Source: Ligula intestinalis (taxonomy: Eukaryota > Platyhelminthes > Cestoda > Diphyllobothriidea > Diphyllobothriidae). Taken from it: a stretch of DNA of 64,000 nucleotides. The stretch lies in NCBI GenBank assembly GCA_036362985.1, contig JAYGXS010000004.1, forward strand, positions 33,725,007-33,789,006. Direction: 5' to 3'. Shown here piece by piece: positions 12,201 through 24,200 of this stretch; position 1 is the first letter of the stretch, and every line of letters starts with the position of its first letter. The notes beneath the pieces were generated by a model. The model was not told the DNA's origin, searched no databases, and was given only the letters and a program-made list of their open reading frames with translations. The position numbers and the translations under genes are program-made.

Positions 12201-15200
12201 GCATCAGATAGGGGCTTCTCCGGACGTCTTGGCAGCCACTATGCACACTTAGAAAATTATCTCTCTAGTCCAAGTGGCTCGTCATGCTATACTGATTCAC
12301 AGGCCGTAATGTGGCCTCCTTTGAAAAGATATGTTCTCTAGTGGCAGACTGTCCCGAAGGTCTCAAAACAGCAACCGAATATCAAGTTACCTTCATAAAT
12401 AGGCGAGCACGGGAAGTGGGCGGGGGTGAGGGCGGTTAAAACTTTTCGCGCCTAAATCAAATTCGATGTGTCTTTTTTGTCTCCGTAACCAGACGCTCAC
12501 AACCCGGGATAAACCTTTTAATATAAGACCGCTTGGATACTTATACAAACAGCCCAGTTCTCATAAGTTCGACTTTCTTTGTACTGCATGTGTGTACTGC
12601 TTAAATGGTGAGGGATTGATAGCGGTGCCTGAAAGGTGCTCCAGCCAACACCGAGTATGCTGCCCTGTTTAAATTAATTATTTTATAAGGGATTTTGACA
12701 GGCTTAAATGATTTATTTGACCCAGCTGTCAAAAACTCGATGGCCTCGGTGGAATTCGAACACGCGCCAGCAAGGGGCAGGCTTTAGTACAACCAAGTGA
12801 CCTACCAGACCGAGCTTTCTAATATCCGTAGAAACTACGGCGGCAGCTTGAAAAAAATTTCCTCAGGACTTACCTTCAGACGGCCTGAAATTAATGTAAA
12901 TATTGTAGCTCAAGTCCATCAGCTACAGCGAGATAACTGCGTAAAATTCGCATGTTATCAAAGGGCAGTGATATTGCATGGCTCATCACTCTGAACCCAG
13001 AGACACGACACCCTTTTCTGCCGCATAATCGAGCATATTATCAGAAAGACCGTCAGCATTTGCTGCATTCTTTATCGTGAAGCGCTTTTTCTGTTTATCA
13101 TATTAATTTGCGATCGGTTGTATCAAATGCAACATTTTGACTCGACCACCTATGGGACTTTCATTATTACTAGTTACTCGGTTCATGCTTGCTTTTCCGA
13201 TTATGTAGCCCCTTTCGTCCGCGCGTCTACCGTAATACCCCCTGCTAACAATGTTGCCTGTACATCAATGTCTATCGTGCTCTTTTATTCCCTGGAGGAA
13301 TCCATTTAACACAGAATATTTGTTAAAACGTATTTGTACCACGAGAGCCCCCGAAATTGTTTCGTGTGAGTGAATTTGTTACTCTTTTCCCTTCTTTTTG
13401 CTAAATTACGCACACTTCCCTTAAAAAATCTACAAAGTTGTTAGACACTCGTCGGGTGAACGTTCACCGACCGCTAACGGATCTTATCTGTTATCGCTAC
13501 TTTTGCATGAAAATCCTAATCAGGCATCGCATGCCAACCAACATTTTATAGTGGATTCTTCCGGAGCCGTTTTTTTTTCACTTTGAATCATGACACATGC
13601 AGACAGAGGGCACGTATTAAGTTGCTTTAACAGATTTGCTTGATTTGAGTTGACCTAAGTGTGAAAAACTCTAGGCGTTTGGCGGGATTTGAACCCGCGC
13701 ATCAGAGAAAGCCTTTGCCGGAGGCTTATGCTCTATCGCTAAGCTACAAACGTCCGCTTCACGCCATGAGTTTTATCACACTTGGATCGATATTACCCGC
13801 TCAACTTTTCGCTCATATGGAATCCATCGATACAGGAGCAAGTTTACTGCCCAAGCAAGATTTCCTAAGCAATCATCTAGAATCCACCAGCATGACTACT
13901 AGGCTGACTTAATTATTAAGTTGGTTTGGCAGATTTGCTTAATTTGGGACAGCATCGAATGCAGGCTGCCTGTGGCGTTGTCTCGCTGCGAAATAAATTA
14001 TCTATCTTCTCCGTACGTGACACCTTCGCTACCGCCAGCCCTGCGGCATTATCAAGCTAAAAATGGTCTCCCAGCAATAGTTGAATATATTTTAGAATAG
14101 TAACCTACTGCCTAATGTTTATGCCGTGTTGTTGGCATTTGTGCCTTTGCACGTCGGATGTGTTCTGGGACAATACGGGTTCTAGATTGGGAAAGGGCGC
14201 CCGTGCGCGCCAACAAAAAATGCCCCACATGTAGAACATTTGGTAGCACGCGGCGCAGTCTCACACCGCATCAGCCACTTTTCCCGAGGCTTGAGTAGTT
14301 GCAACATTTGACTGTTGCATGTCGTAAGTAAGAGATATGTAGCGAAGAGTTGACTCTGGAAACTGTCCTCTGGCACTCTGTGTACTGAGGACTGTAAATG
14401 ATCCGACACGCGTTAAAAATCTTACAGTACACCTAAACCCGTTGCCCGGGTGGCTGACACTTGGCAAGATAACTTTGTTCTGTTCTCAGGACTATTGGTG
14501 AGGCTGCTTTAGCCTCTGCGACGCTCCCATTCAGCGTGAAAAACTTACGTGTCTTGCACGGATCCGGTGTGTTTGGCACGCGTGGGCGGGTCATTTAGCT
14601 TTGTCAGTCATTGCTTCTGATCGCGTTTCCTGTCCTCGGGGCCCTTTCGTGACGTCGGTTCAGGTGGGTAAAAGAAGATAGGGTGTGGTTGATACATCGC
14701 TAGTCCAATTTCACTATAAACTAATTTAAACACAAATTACCATGTGTGTCCTTGTAAGTAGTTTTCAGCCTGTTATCTGGCTTATCTCACTGAGTGTTCA
14801 CAGGACTTGCGGAGTATGTTTTAGATTTAAAAGGATTACTTAGTTGCTGTTATACCATTCGTTGTTATGTAACAATCCCGACACATGCCAGACACTGCAG
14901 GATTACGGCTTTCGATTTTACTTCTTTCCGGTTGTCTACAAAAACTAAGCTCTCCAAAAAATACTAATTTCTGGTGATTTTTTCTCGGCGTCGTTACATT
15001 TTTATATATCTCGAAGGCGTCGACGTAGAGGAATTATTTGGCAATTAGGGAGTTAATAGTTTTGCTAGTCTGCATACCACATTCTTAATTTCCTTTAGTT
15101 ACTAACTGGTCTGTTGTGTGCAGTGTTAGCGGAAGTTGTGAAACGTGTCTTCGATTTTGACGAAATACTTAGGTAGCGTTGTAGCAGTAATTGACATTCA

Positions 15201-18200
15201 AAATAGTCCGAATTCACAAGAAGATTTCACCAATCGAATGAGTTTCCTTTCGGCCAACCGCCCAAACGATATACGTTTAAAAATGAGTGACAAAACAAAA
15301 TGGATATTCTACACTAATATTCAACCTCTTTATAAATTTAAATATAAAAAGGAGAAAGTATGCATACAAATATGCTTTCCTGTATGGCAGGTATGCAGTC
15401 TAGCCAACTTATACATCTAACACGAAGTCTAAGAATCTCCACGAAATTAATGAATTTAATCAGAGAAAATACTGGTAAGGTCAGGAAAAATTCCAAATAG
15501 GAGATGCTAAATTGGAACCGTGTCTTCTTTTCACTGTTCCACTGGTCGTGGGCGATTGTTTTTCGTTAAAATCGAGAAGTGAAAGAATATAATAGATGTA
15601 TTATAATGTAGTATGACGCGGAAGGGTGACCTCCTTATTTCGGGTGCTTGTTGCACCGTCCACCCTTTAGTCGTATAAATGAAACCCCAACTCCACCTGA
15701 GTGAACACGTTTTGGATTTGTTCCTTAGTATGTCGCTGCTCCCCTGTAATCCGATTTGCAGACCACCTCACTCCGGTCTTCTTTTTTTCTAACCATAAAG
15801 TAATTTATTCTGCCCTTGGACTCTCCATCTGTCAGCTTTACTTTCACACAGAGTTGTCACGTGCCCCCATAAAGGGGATGTCCGAAAATTGCCATTATGC
15901 AGGCCTTAACAACCAGTTCCCCCTCCACCGCCGCTGCAAGAGCTCTTCTACCAAAACCAGTTTTATTCTAGCTCTTCCTCCTCCGTCTCAAACGCTTCCC
16001 TTCAAATTAACGTTGCAGCTGCATGTTGGCAGGAGGGGCATTTCGCGTCTTTATGCGCGTCCTTGCAGGCTCTGTTTTGGTCATCTGTTCGCTCAGGTCA
16101 CTGGTACTTTTGCGCGTCTCCATCTCGCTCCTCCCCCGCTCCCTGCACGCGTCGCCGCCGCCACTGGTCCTCGTGTGTGTGCGTGTGCAGTCGTTCTTGG
16201 ACGGGCAGGTCTAGCGTCTCCCTCCTCTGCCTTCGCATCTCGTAGATCTATGCTTTTTGCGCCGCTGTGTGATCGATAAGTGGAGGCATGTTACTTGCAT
16301 AAATTGTTTTGGCCTGCGACGAAACGGGTCGACCTGAGAAGGTGGCGTTCACTTCAGAGATGCCTGTGCACCGGCGTGTCTCTGTGGTCGTCACCGTGCA
16401 TCATCTACGTATTTGTCGGACCGGTCTATTTGCATTTGTGGGATTCATACGACGACAATTATTCTCCTATCTGTTGCAAAGTATTGCGGAAGTTGCCTGT
16501 CATGCAGTCGTTTGCTCATTTAGAAACCTTGTGCTCCTAGTGATACATATGTGGAAATTATCGCCGCTGGAAAATAGATCCTTTGAGTTTGAGTTGACAT
16601 TCTCTTTCGGCCTCTGCCCATCAACATGTCCAAAGCAAAAAGGACTTCATTGTAAATTATAGATTTGCAAATCGGACAAAAGTTCTCTCATACAAGTTTA
16701 TGAGGATAACCATATCTCCGTTCGGGGTCAGGTCAGGTCAGGTTTATTAAGGGAAATATCGACAAATGCCTTTGAGCTCCCTATTGGCACAGAGTGGCTA
16801 TGAACTGCATTAGTTCTGCAGAACATTTCAAAAGGGTGGCGATATCAGTAAATGGAACTGAGTAGAAAGATCAGACAGTGAAAAACTCCTTAGGCGTTGT
16901 TCGGAAATTCTAGAAGTTTGAATACCATTTGAGGGATTTTAAGGAAAAAACTGTCGCTCGTGGGAGGAAAGCACATGCGAGATAGGATGGCCTGCTGCTG
17001 AGTGTTTGAAGCAAGTCAGGAGGAGCCCAGAAGGCGGGGTGATTCAGGTGATTGTCTTTGATGGGGTTGTCATGTAACCCAGCTCTAGGGATCCTTCTCG
17101 GCAATTGGTAATTGGTGGTGGCTATTTTTTTGTGGTTACGGAAGAACTGATTCAAATCTATAGCATTGGTTGGTGAAATAATCCTAACATTGGAGAAACG
17201 GACAAACCACTTAACTTACAGTCTTGAACTGCAGAACTCTTCCCGCACCCCCCTTGCTCACGTGTTCAGCCACTTTTCGTAAATGTAGTCAGTGGCGTTC
17301 TTCAGATGTTCCGTTGGTCGAACTTAAAGTGCATATTTGAATCCCGTCTTTTCGTGGTCATGAAGAAGCAGCCATGAGCCAGATTTTATCCAACGCTGCC
17401 CGTCTTTTTCAAAGTCCTTCATCTAGTGCCTGCTCCGGTCGTGACTCATCTCTCCGAGATTGGATCTTAACCCACTGCCAGTTTCTACATTCACGCATTC
17501 TGAGCGTGTCTACTACCACCAATTCAACTAATCCCAACACTCTTGCCGCCAAGGCCGGACGCTGTTCTCCTAATCAGAGCAGACAATCTCCTCATCTCTG
17601 CCTCCCACCCCCTGGTCGACCGACTGACCTCTTTCCCGAGCTGGAATCCATCCGTCAGCAGCTGCTAGCGCCCAATGACTGCCTAGCCTGGGCTACTGGC
17701 CTGCGAAGACTTGCAGCGATTCTAACCCCCGGTGTTGGTGGAGGAGGGGTGACAGAGCAGTCAGTTCAGGAGATACCCTCACCGTTTGAAATGCAGCACA
17801 GCGGCCTGCTGCGTGGCCTTCTGGAGTACTTGACCTCGTCATCTGACCGGAAAGTGCGCATCTACCTGCTCCTGATGGTAAGTACGCGGATTGATGGTGT
17901 TCTTGGCCGTCGCATGTGCCTCTGCTGTCCTGCGTATTTACCCTTTGTGTCTTGTTTTATATAATCTCTTTCACCAGACCTTTGTCGGATCACGGTACAC
18001 GGACAATTTGCACCTCCGTAACATTAGCGACAATCCAAAGATGCTGACTGCACTCTCGAAACTGTCTGCCAACAGTCCTAGTGAACCCCCCGTGAGCCCG
18101 TTTTCGGCGCTGGTCAGTTGTCTACTCGTCTACTTGCACCAGCAGGTTAGTCTCCTTTCTGGTAGTTTAGTTTGTGTTTCTTTTCCTGTCGCTATCTCCA

Positions 18201-21200
18201 TAGGCAGTCGGTATTGTCTAAGAACAACATCCAGAAAAAAAGATGTCGCCACATAGCCAACGAAGTGTGTTTTCGCCCCCAATTTGCTAAACAGTCAAAT
18301 ACTATGGAAAAACAGTGCGCCCGCTGAGCGCCTGCCTCTTTCACGGTTTCTGGCACACTATCTTGCATCCTTTGACTCTCTATCAAGTCTTACCGCTTAG
18401 GTCAAATCCCAGTGATAGCGAGCATTAGTGTGATATGGTACTGCTAAACAAGTAGTGAAGGCACAAACATAAACAGTGGATACACTTAGTCAATAACTAG
18501 GGTGTCAGCCAGATATAACCTGACTCTAGACAAAGAAATACCGCATGTCCCTTAACGCCATAAGTGTGCAGGGCAAAGCTAGGCTTTAAACAGGGGGTGG
18601 CCGCTGGTGAGCATTGTCCGAGGAGGTGTCGTGTACAGCAGCCTATGCTGCGGCGGCTGGGGGGAGGTGGCCGCGTTCACGTTTCACCTTTGCAGCCCTG
18701 ACTGTGTTGGACACGCGTGTGTTGGTTCGAGTGGAAATGTGTCAAGAGGCTTCAGGTCAGCAATCCGCAAGCGGCTGTTTATTGAGGCAACGGTCATTGA
18801 ACAAGTGGGTGGGGGTGGGGGGTGGACAGCATCGTTGACTATCCGCCGCATAATCGGTCCCGAGTCCTTAGCTTAGCGATTCGAGAACAGCTGCCTGACT
18901 TTGAAGCAGCGAGCACTGAACGTAAGGGGAGAGGTGGCCAGGCTTCTGGGGAAGGGATTGAACAGGGGTGGAGTGCACAACATTGTTGGGGGAGGAGATT
19001 TGACGAGAGGGGCGGACCGGGTCTTTGGGGGAAGAGAACCATCGCATGTAGGTCGGACAGAATTACACTGGAGGTGGACGTGAAGAATTCTAAAACATTC
19101 TTAGCTGAAGATAACAATGAATCACCCAAAGTTAACAGTCCGCTGTTAATACCGGGTGTGCCGATGAGGTTGATCATGTTCTGTGCGCTTGTTTCAGGGG
19201 AGGGGGCGCGTACCACCCAGCGGGGTGTGTGTGTGTGTCTAACCATCGGTTTCGATGATATCAACCAAGTGCACCAACAGGTTGGTACAGGAGGTGACGG
19301 CCTCAGGGCTTAGTTTAAAGTGGTAGAGGACGAAGTTAGCGGCTCCGCACTCTTCACCTTCTACCATGAGTCTCGAAGACTAGATGGGGTCCGGCGCGGC
19401 TGCTGTATCAAATGCAAGCCAATACACCGCCTAATATAGTCTTAAAGTGGCAGTAGACTTTGCGCGGGTGCTACTGTGCTATCTATCCTCAGTAACCTAT
19501 AGTGGGTGTCGGGCTAGACTTAGGTAAACCAGGACTGGTACTGCTTACTTCTAATACTACGTACTAGGGTGTAACTTAGTGATAGCACTTGTTGGTACTG
19601 GTACTGACTGTTTTGTACGTCAGAAGTGACGCTGATTAAGTTAGCACTGGGCTCATATCCCCTAACTTACGACCGGAAGTCTAGTAGTACTGGTGCTGGC
19701 ACTGACGCCACCATTTATAGGAGGTGACCTTGATTTAGCCAACGCTAGGGCTCATATCCCCTTAGTCTCAACAGGGAGTGTGAATCTGGGTTTAGCTATT
19801 TCGGGTAAGTACATGCTTGGGGTCATGAGCAAGGCTGCGTTTGTCCTGGTTTCCGTACTCCCATCTCTATCCATGGAGCCGCACGCGCTAAGATAATGCT
19901 GATATAGCTTCATGCGTATGCTAGAAGTGCTAATTCAAGTAATCTTGCTTTCTAAGGCCAGTACTTAGTATACTATTAGTACTGCCTGTATATGGTTTTT
20001 AAGGAGTCGCACCCAGTATGCTCTCCCAATCTGTGGGCTGTAATAGTGATTAGCATTTGGACAATAATATAGTGTTTGTAGAGTAGTGATTTAAGTCAAC
20101 TCTGGGCTCATATCTTCACATGTCAGTAATGAATGTAGTAGAACTTGTGTTAGCTTTGACGCTACCATTTGTCGGAGGTCAGACCATCATCTTTCTAAAT
20201 AAATGGGCTAAAAGTACCGGTAATAGAGGACAACAGTGTTGCTGAGACTGGAATAGGCTAAAAAGTTTGGACTTAGCTTTGAGGAATCGACTGCACTATG
20301 AAATCCATGTATAAACTAAGAGACTCGACTGCATGAATGAAGGGGTACATTAGTGTATAAACTGGGTAATGAAGTTGCAGTTAATTAGAGTTTAAGGTAA
20401 GGCAGATTGGGATCATGTGTGGCTAATAAAGCAATTTTACTGCTGCTGTTGGGAGGACTAGGCTATAATCAAAGAATTAAAAATAAATGAGCTTATATGC
20501 GTCCCAAGCTTTCATCTGGGCTGATTTGTAAGACATCCGGCGAGAATGCACGTCCGCGAGGCAGATACGACTGCCAGCGGGGTAATGTCACTATGAAGGT
20601 CGTTTGTATAATAGCCAAGTGTTAAGTTCGTGAACTCCTTCCTGGGTTTTCTGGCCGACGTTATTCATTCAACTGCTTTAAACCTTCCTTGACAAGACCG
20701 TAAATTGTCAGTTTGCGCGAAACGCGACTTACTGACATGCTCAGCTTAAATTTTCGGTCTTTACTGGTTGGTCGCGAACACTCTGCTAAGTACCTTGATC
20801 CGTTGGCCTTATCTGACATCGTTGAGAGCGTTTCCAGCTACTGCGATTTGGAGGCTTGTAAGCAAATCTGTTCTTCGCTTGATAACCTTTTTTCGTTTCG
20901 GTAAGCACTGTTTGACAGTATGCTCCTCACGTATGCTAAGACTGTCAGGTACCAACCACAGGGCATCTTGCTCCATCGGTGTGCCTCTTCAGTGACAGTT
21001 AATATTTGCTTACTTTGTATTCAACTGTTTCAGGGCGAACGGCACAATTTACTGGTCTCCCTACTTAGATTCCTGCATGTCCCTGTTTAGTACATCGTTT
21101 GGTGTTTGGAGGCTTTTCTGCCAGAGATAGCTACTTGAATTAATTTGTTGCCACCCAGTTGCATTCGAAAAGGCACGAGAATTCGAACCCATGCCAACGG

Positions 21201-24200
21201 GTTGAACGGCAGATTCTCGTCGGCAAATGTGACTTCTACCGATATTTTGGCAATGACTCGGATGTGTAACCCCACCTAGGTTTTATTCTTGAATACTACC
21301 CATTTATTTCATTGCTTAAGTTAACCCACTTCTCTTTCGCTCATTCTCGTAATCCACTCACCTCCCCTTAATGTGTTACTATTAATTAGCATGCGGTGTT
21401 AGGGCTGCAGGTCAGGTTGTCCGCGTTGTCAACTTCAATTATATCTTCGGTCGCGGCCACCACGAAATTTAAATCTAATTATGTGCTTTTGTTACTTTCT
21501 TCTTCCGTGATTTGTCATGAGGGGAGGGGGTCGGAGGAAGGACCAGTTCTTCTGAAATATCTAACCGATGCTCTACGTTTTCTTTTTTCCCACCCGTTCA
21601 CAGCTCCTAATTTGCATTACTTCAAATTGTGTGCCTCCGTTTTTTGCTTTTTATTTTCCCATTTGAACAAGCTGATGACGTAAATGCCATTTTTTAACTT
21701 TTCCGTCCAGAAGGAGCTACGTATCCGTTTCGTTTGCCCCACCTATAAAACCCCTTTTTTGCCACAGTTCGCGTATTGAAACAGTCATTGCCTCTCGTCG
21801 TCTAATTAGACCCACGTATCTGATCGTCGCCGACATTTAGCCACTTATTCCTAAGAATGGACATTGTTATGGGGGCGAAAAGTGCACGCTATCTGAGTCA
21901 CGGCCGCAAGCCGTTTGCGCGCGCTCAGACTCGCGTAACGCCCGCCCCCGCCTGCACTGCATTCTTCCAGGCGTCCTGCAGCGTGGGAAACCACGCCAGA
22001 ACTACCCCACTCGTCCGATAGGCCAGGAACAGTCTAGAAGGACCAGCGCCTTATAAACGGCTGTACTGAACACGCTAATTCATTCCGTTGTCTCTGTACC
22101 GTCTGAAATAAAGCCTTCCTATCAGAACCGCTCTCGGCTTCTTCTGCCTATTAGTCGGGTCCGAATAAACTGGGCTATAACAAGTGGCAACGCAGGTGAG
22201 ATCCAGTTGTTTGGTACGGAATATAACAACTGGCAGCACAAACGAACACAATATGTTTAGCCCAGCACATGTCCTGAAGATCTTGGAGGCACGGCATGTC
22301 AGTTTCATGACTCTCATGGCAGAGATGCGAAGCTGCAACTTGAACCCGGCAGGTGTTAGCGATGTACCGAAGTGGCTAGAGGACACGCTGGACGACTGGC
22401 TTGAAGCGGCAACAACATAAGCGATAGCAACCATAATATCAGAGGAAACTGCTGCAACCACAGCCACAGAGGCAGAAGAGGCAGTGACTGAGGCAACAGA
22501 AGCAGAGCAGGAAAAGGAGGCAATGAAAACAGAAACTGGGGCAGCTGCCACAGAATCAAAGGAAACAGCAAACGAGATAACAGTAACAAAAGGGACAGAG
22601 GTAGCTGCAGCAAGAGCAGGGGAAGCAGAAACCGAGGCATTTACGACAGAAGCGGGGGCAGCTTCAAAAGAACCAGAAGAAGTAGCAGCAGCAGGAAGAA
22701 CAGTACAAGAGTCAGCAACGGAAGCGACAGATGTAGCTGCAACAGAAGCCGAAGAAGCAACAACAAAGGCAGCAGCATCAGGAATTACGGCATAAGAATC
22801 AGCAACAAAAGTAGCAGAGGAAGCTGCAACGGAAGCAGAGGAAACTGCAACTGAAGCGGCAGAGGCAGCTGTAGCAGAAGCAGAAAGAGCAGTAACAACG
22901 GCAGCAGTAGCAGCAGGAACAGAGCTGGCAGATGCTGCTGAGAACACGGACGAACAAATGGCACTCGAAATGCTAGATGACACATTTGAGGCCCCGACAC
23001 ACAAGTCAGGTCGCCGAGGAGCACTATTGACGAAGCACCTCATGATCGAACCAAGAAGGCAGATGTGGGACCCAGGCGTCCGAAAAAAGCATAGAAAAAC
23101 ACCAACGCCATGTAAAATAATCCTGGATCCGACAAGGAGAAAATATGAGCTGCACTTTTTAAAAGCGGGAGGTGTTCTGGGGGCGAGAAGTGCACGCTAT
23201 CTGAGTCACGGCCGCAAGCCGTTTGCGTGCGCCGAGAGCTCACGTAACGCCCGCCCCCGCCTGCACTGCATTGATCCAGGCGTCCCGCAGCGTGGAAAAC
23301 CACGCCAGAACTACGCCTCGTCCGATAGGCCAGGAACAGTAGAAGGACCAGCGCCTTATAAAAGGCTGTACTGAACACGCTAATTCATCTCGTTGTCTCT
23401 GTACCGTCTGAAATAAAGCCCTCCTATCAGAACCGCTCTCGGCTTCTTCTGCCTATTAGTCGGGTCCGAACAAACTGGGCTGTAACAAGTGGCGACGCAA
23501 TGGCCGACAAACAAGACGCGGGATTAAAAGAACCGCTGGTTGTTGCTTTGTTTCAAGACCTGATTTTGTTGAACTGGATTGTTTAAGAAGATTGTGCGCA
23601 ACGGGTGTAGTCTGGTAGAACCGAAGACTACACCCAGTTCAAAAAGACTGGCTGCGCAGTAATTGCCTTGAAGCAAAACTGAGGTCGCATCGGCTGCGCA
23701 GAGCACTTTGACTGCGACTCCCATAAATAGCCTGTAGTTTGCTATATTGCGTGTACCACATATGGCGCACGTCGCAGTCAAGGTGTTAAGTATTGTTATA
23801 CGAGTGTTTGTGACACAATGTAGACGGAAGCTTCAGTTCAACGTCCACGACTGCTCCTAATTTCGGCCCAAGCTGATTGTCAGGCTTCGGCAATCAACTG
23901 GCTTTTTATGATTCAAACTCCGACTTGAACATGGTTTGTCACATTTAATGATAGGCGTTAGGTCGTGTACCACTCGAGTAGTCGGCCCCTGCCTCCGCGT
24001 CCACCCGTTGTCGTTTCGACTTTGTCTTATCACCAGAAAATGGTGTGTAATTGTTAAACCACTACCAACTTCTTGCGCTATTCATGGCTGCGCCCGCATC
24101 GTTATGACAGTGATGTACTTCGTCTTTCATAATGGCTAAAACAACCATTTATACCACATCCGTAATTCCTAATAAGGTTGCTGTTTGAATTCTTACAAGA

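Larger units (their letters stand above)
10442..17426 (+). other. TRIP12 7-kb intron rich in repeats
   Basis: Holds the repeat copy at 10708-10855, the hammerhead-like motif repeat at 11340-11415, tRNA-derived elements at 12680-12830 and 13618-13947, a fragment shared with 39.45 kb at 14570-14610, and three direct GGTCA repeats at 16726-16740. From 14700 to 16700 I see no supported feature; the 192-codon open frame at 15701-16279 lacks coding character. Confidence 0.6.
21865..23487 (+). mobile_element. LTR retroelement unit: LTR, internal region, LTR
   Basis: Two direct repeats of about 318 and 315 bp, some 90% alike by eye, flank a 990-bp internal region. Each begins TGTT and ends AACA and contains a TATA box and an AATAAA. 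A purine-rich tract (AAAAGCGGGAGG) sits immediately before the second repeat and a primer-binding-site-like TGGC(A/G)ACGCA follows each LTR two bases after its end. No gag-pol is present, so the unit is non-autonomous, similar in plan to small LTR derivatives (TRIM/LARD). Family inferred as Ty3-like only by general plan. Confidence 0.8.

Noticed and set aside
13673..13754. Genuine tRNA-Ala gene
   Set aside because: Overlong variable region, C instead of U at position 33, and location inside a multi-copy repeat favour a tRNA-derived SINE-like element.
15701..16279. 192-codon + strand open frame
   Set aside because: No domain, no splice-phase fit to TRIP12, and overlapping open frames in other phases; composition follows a C/T-rich stretch.
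21178..21260. Possible tRNA-derived element on the - strand
   Set aside because: Only a B-box-like ATTCGAACCC string is recognisable; the rest of a cloverleaf cannot be drawn.
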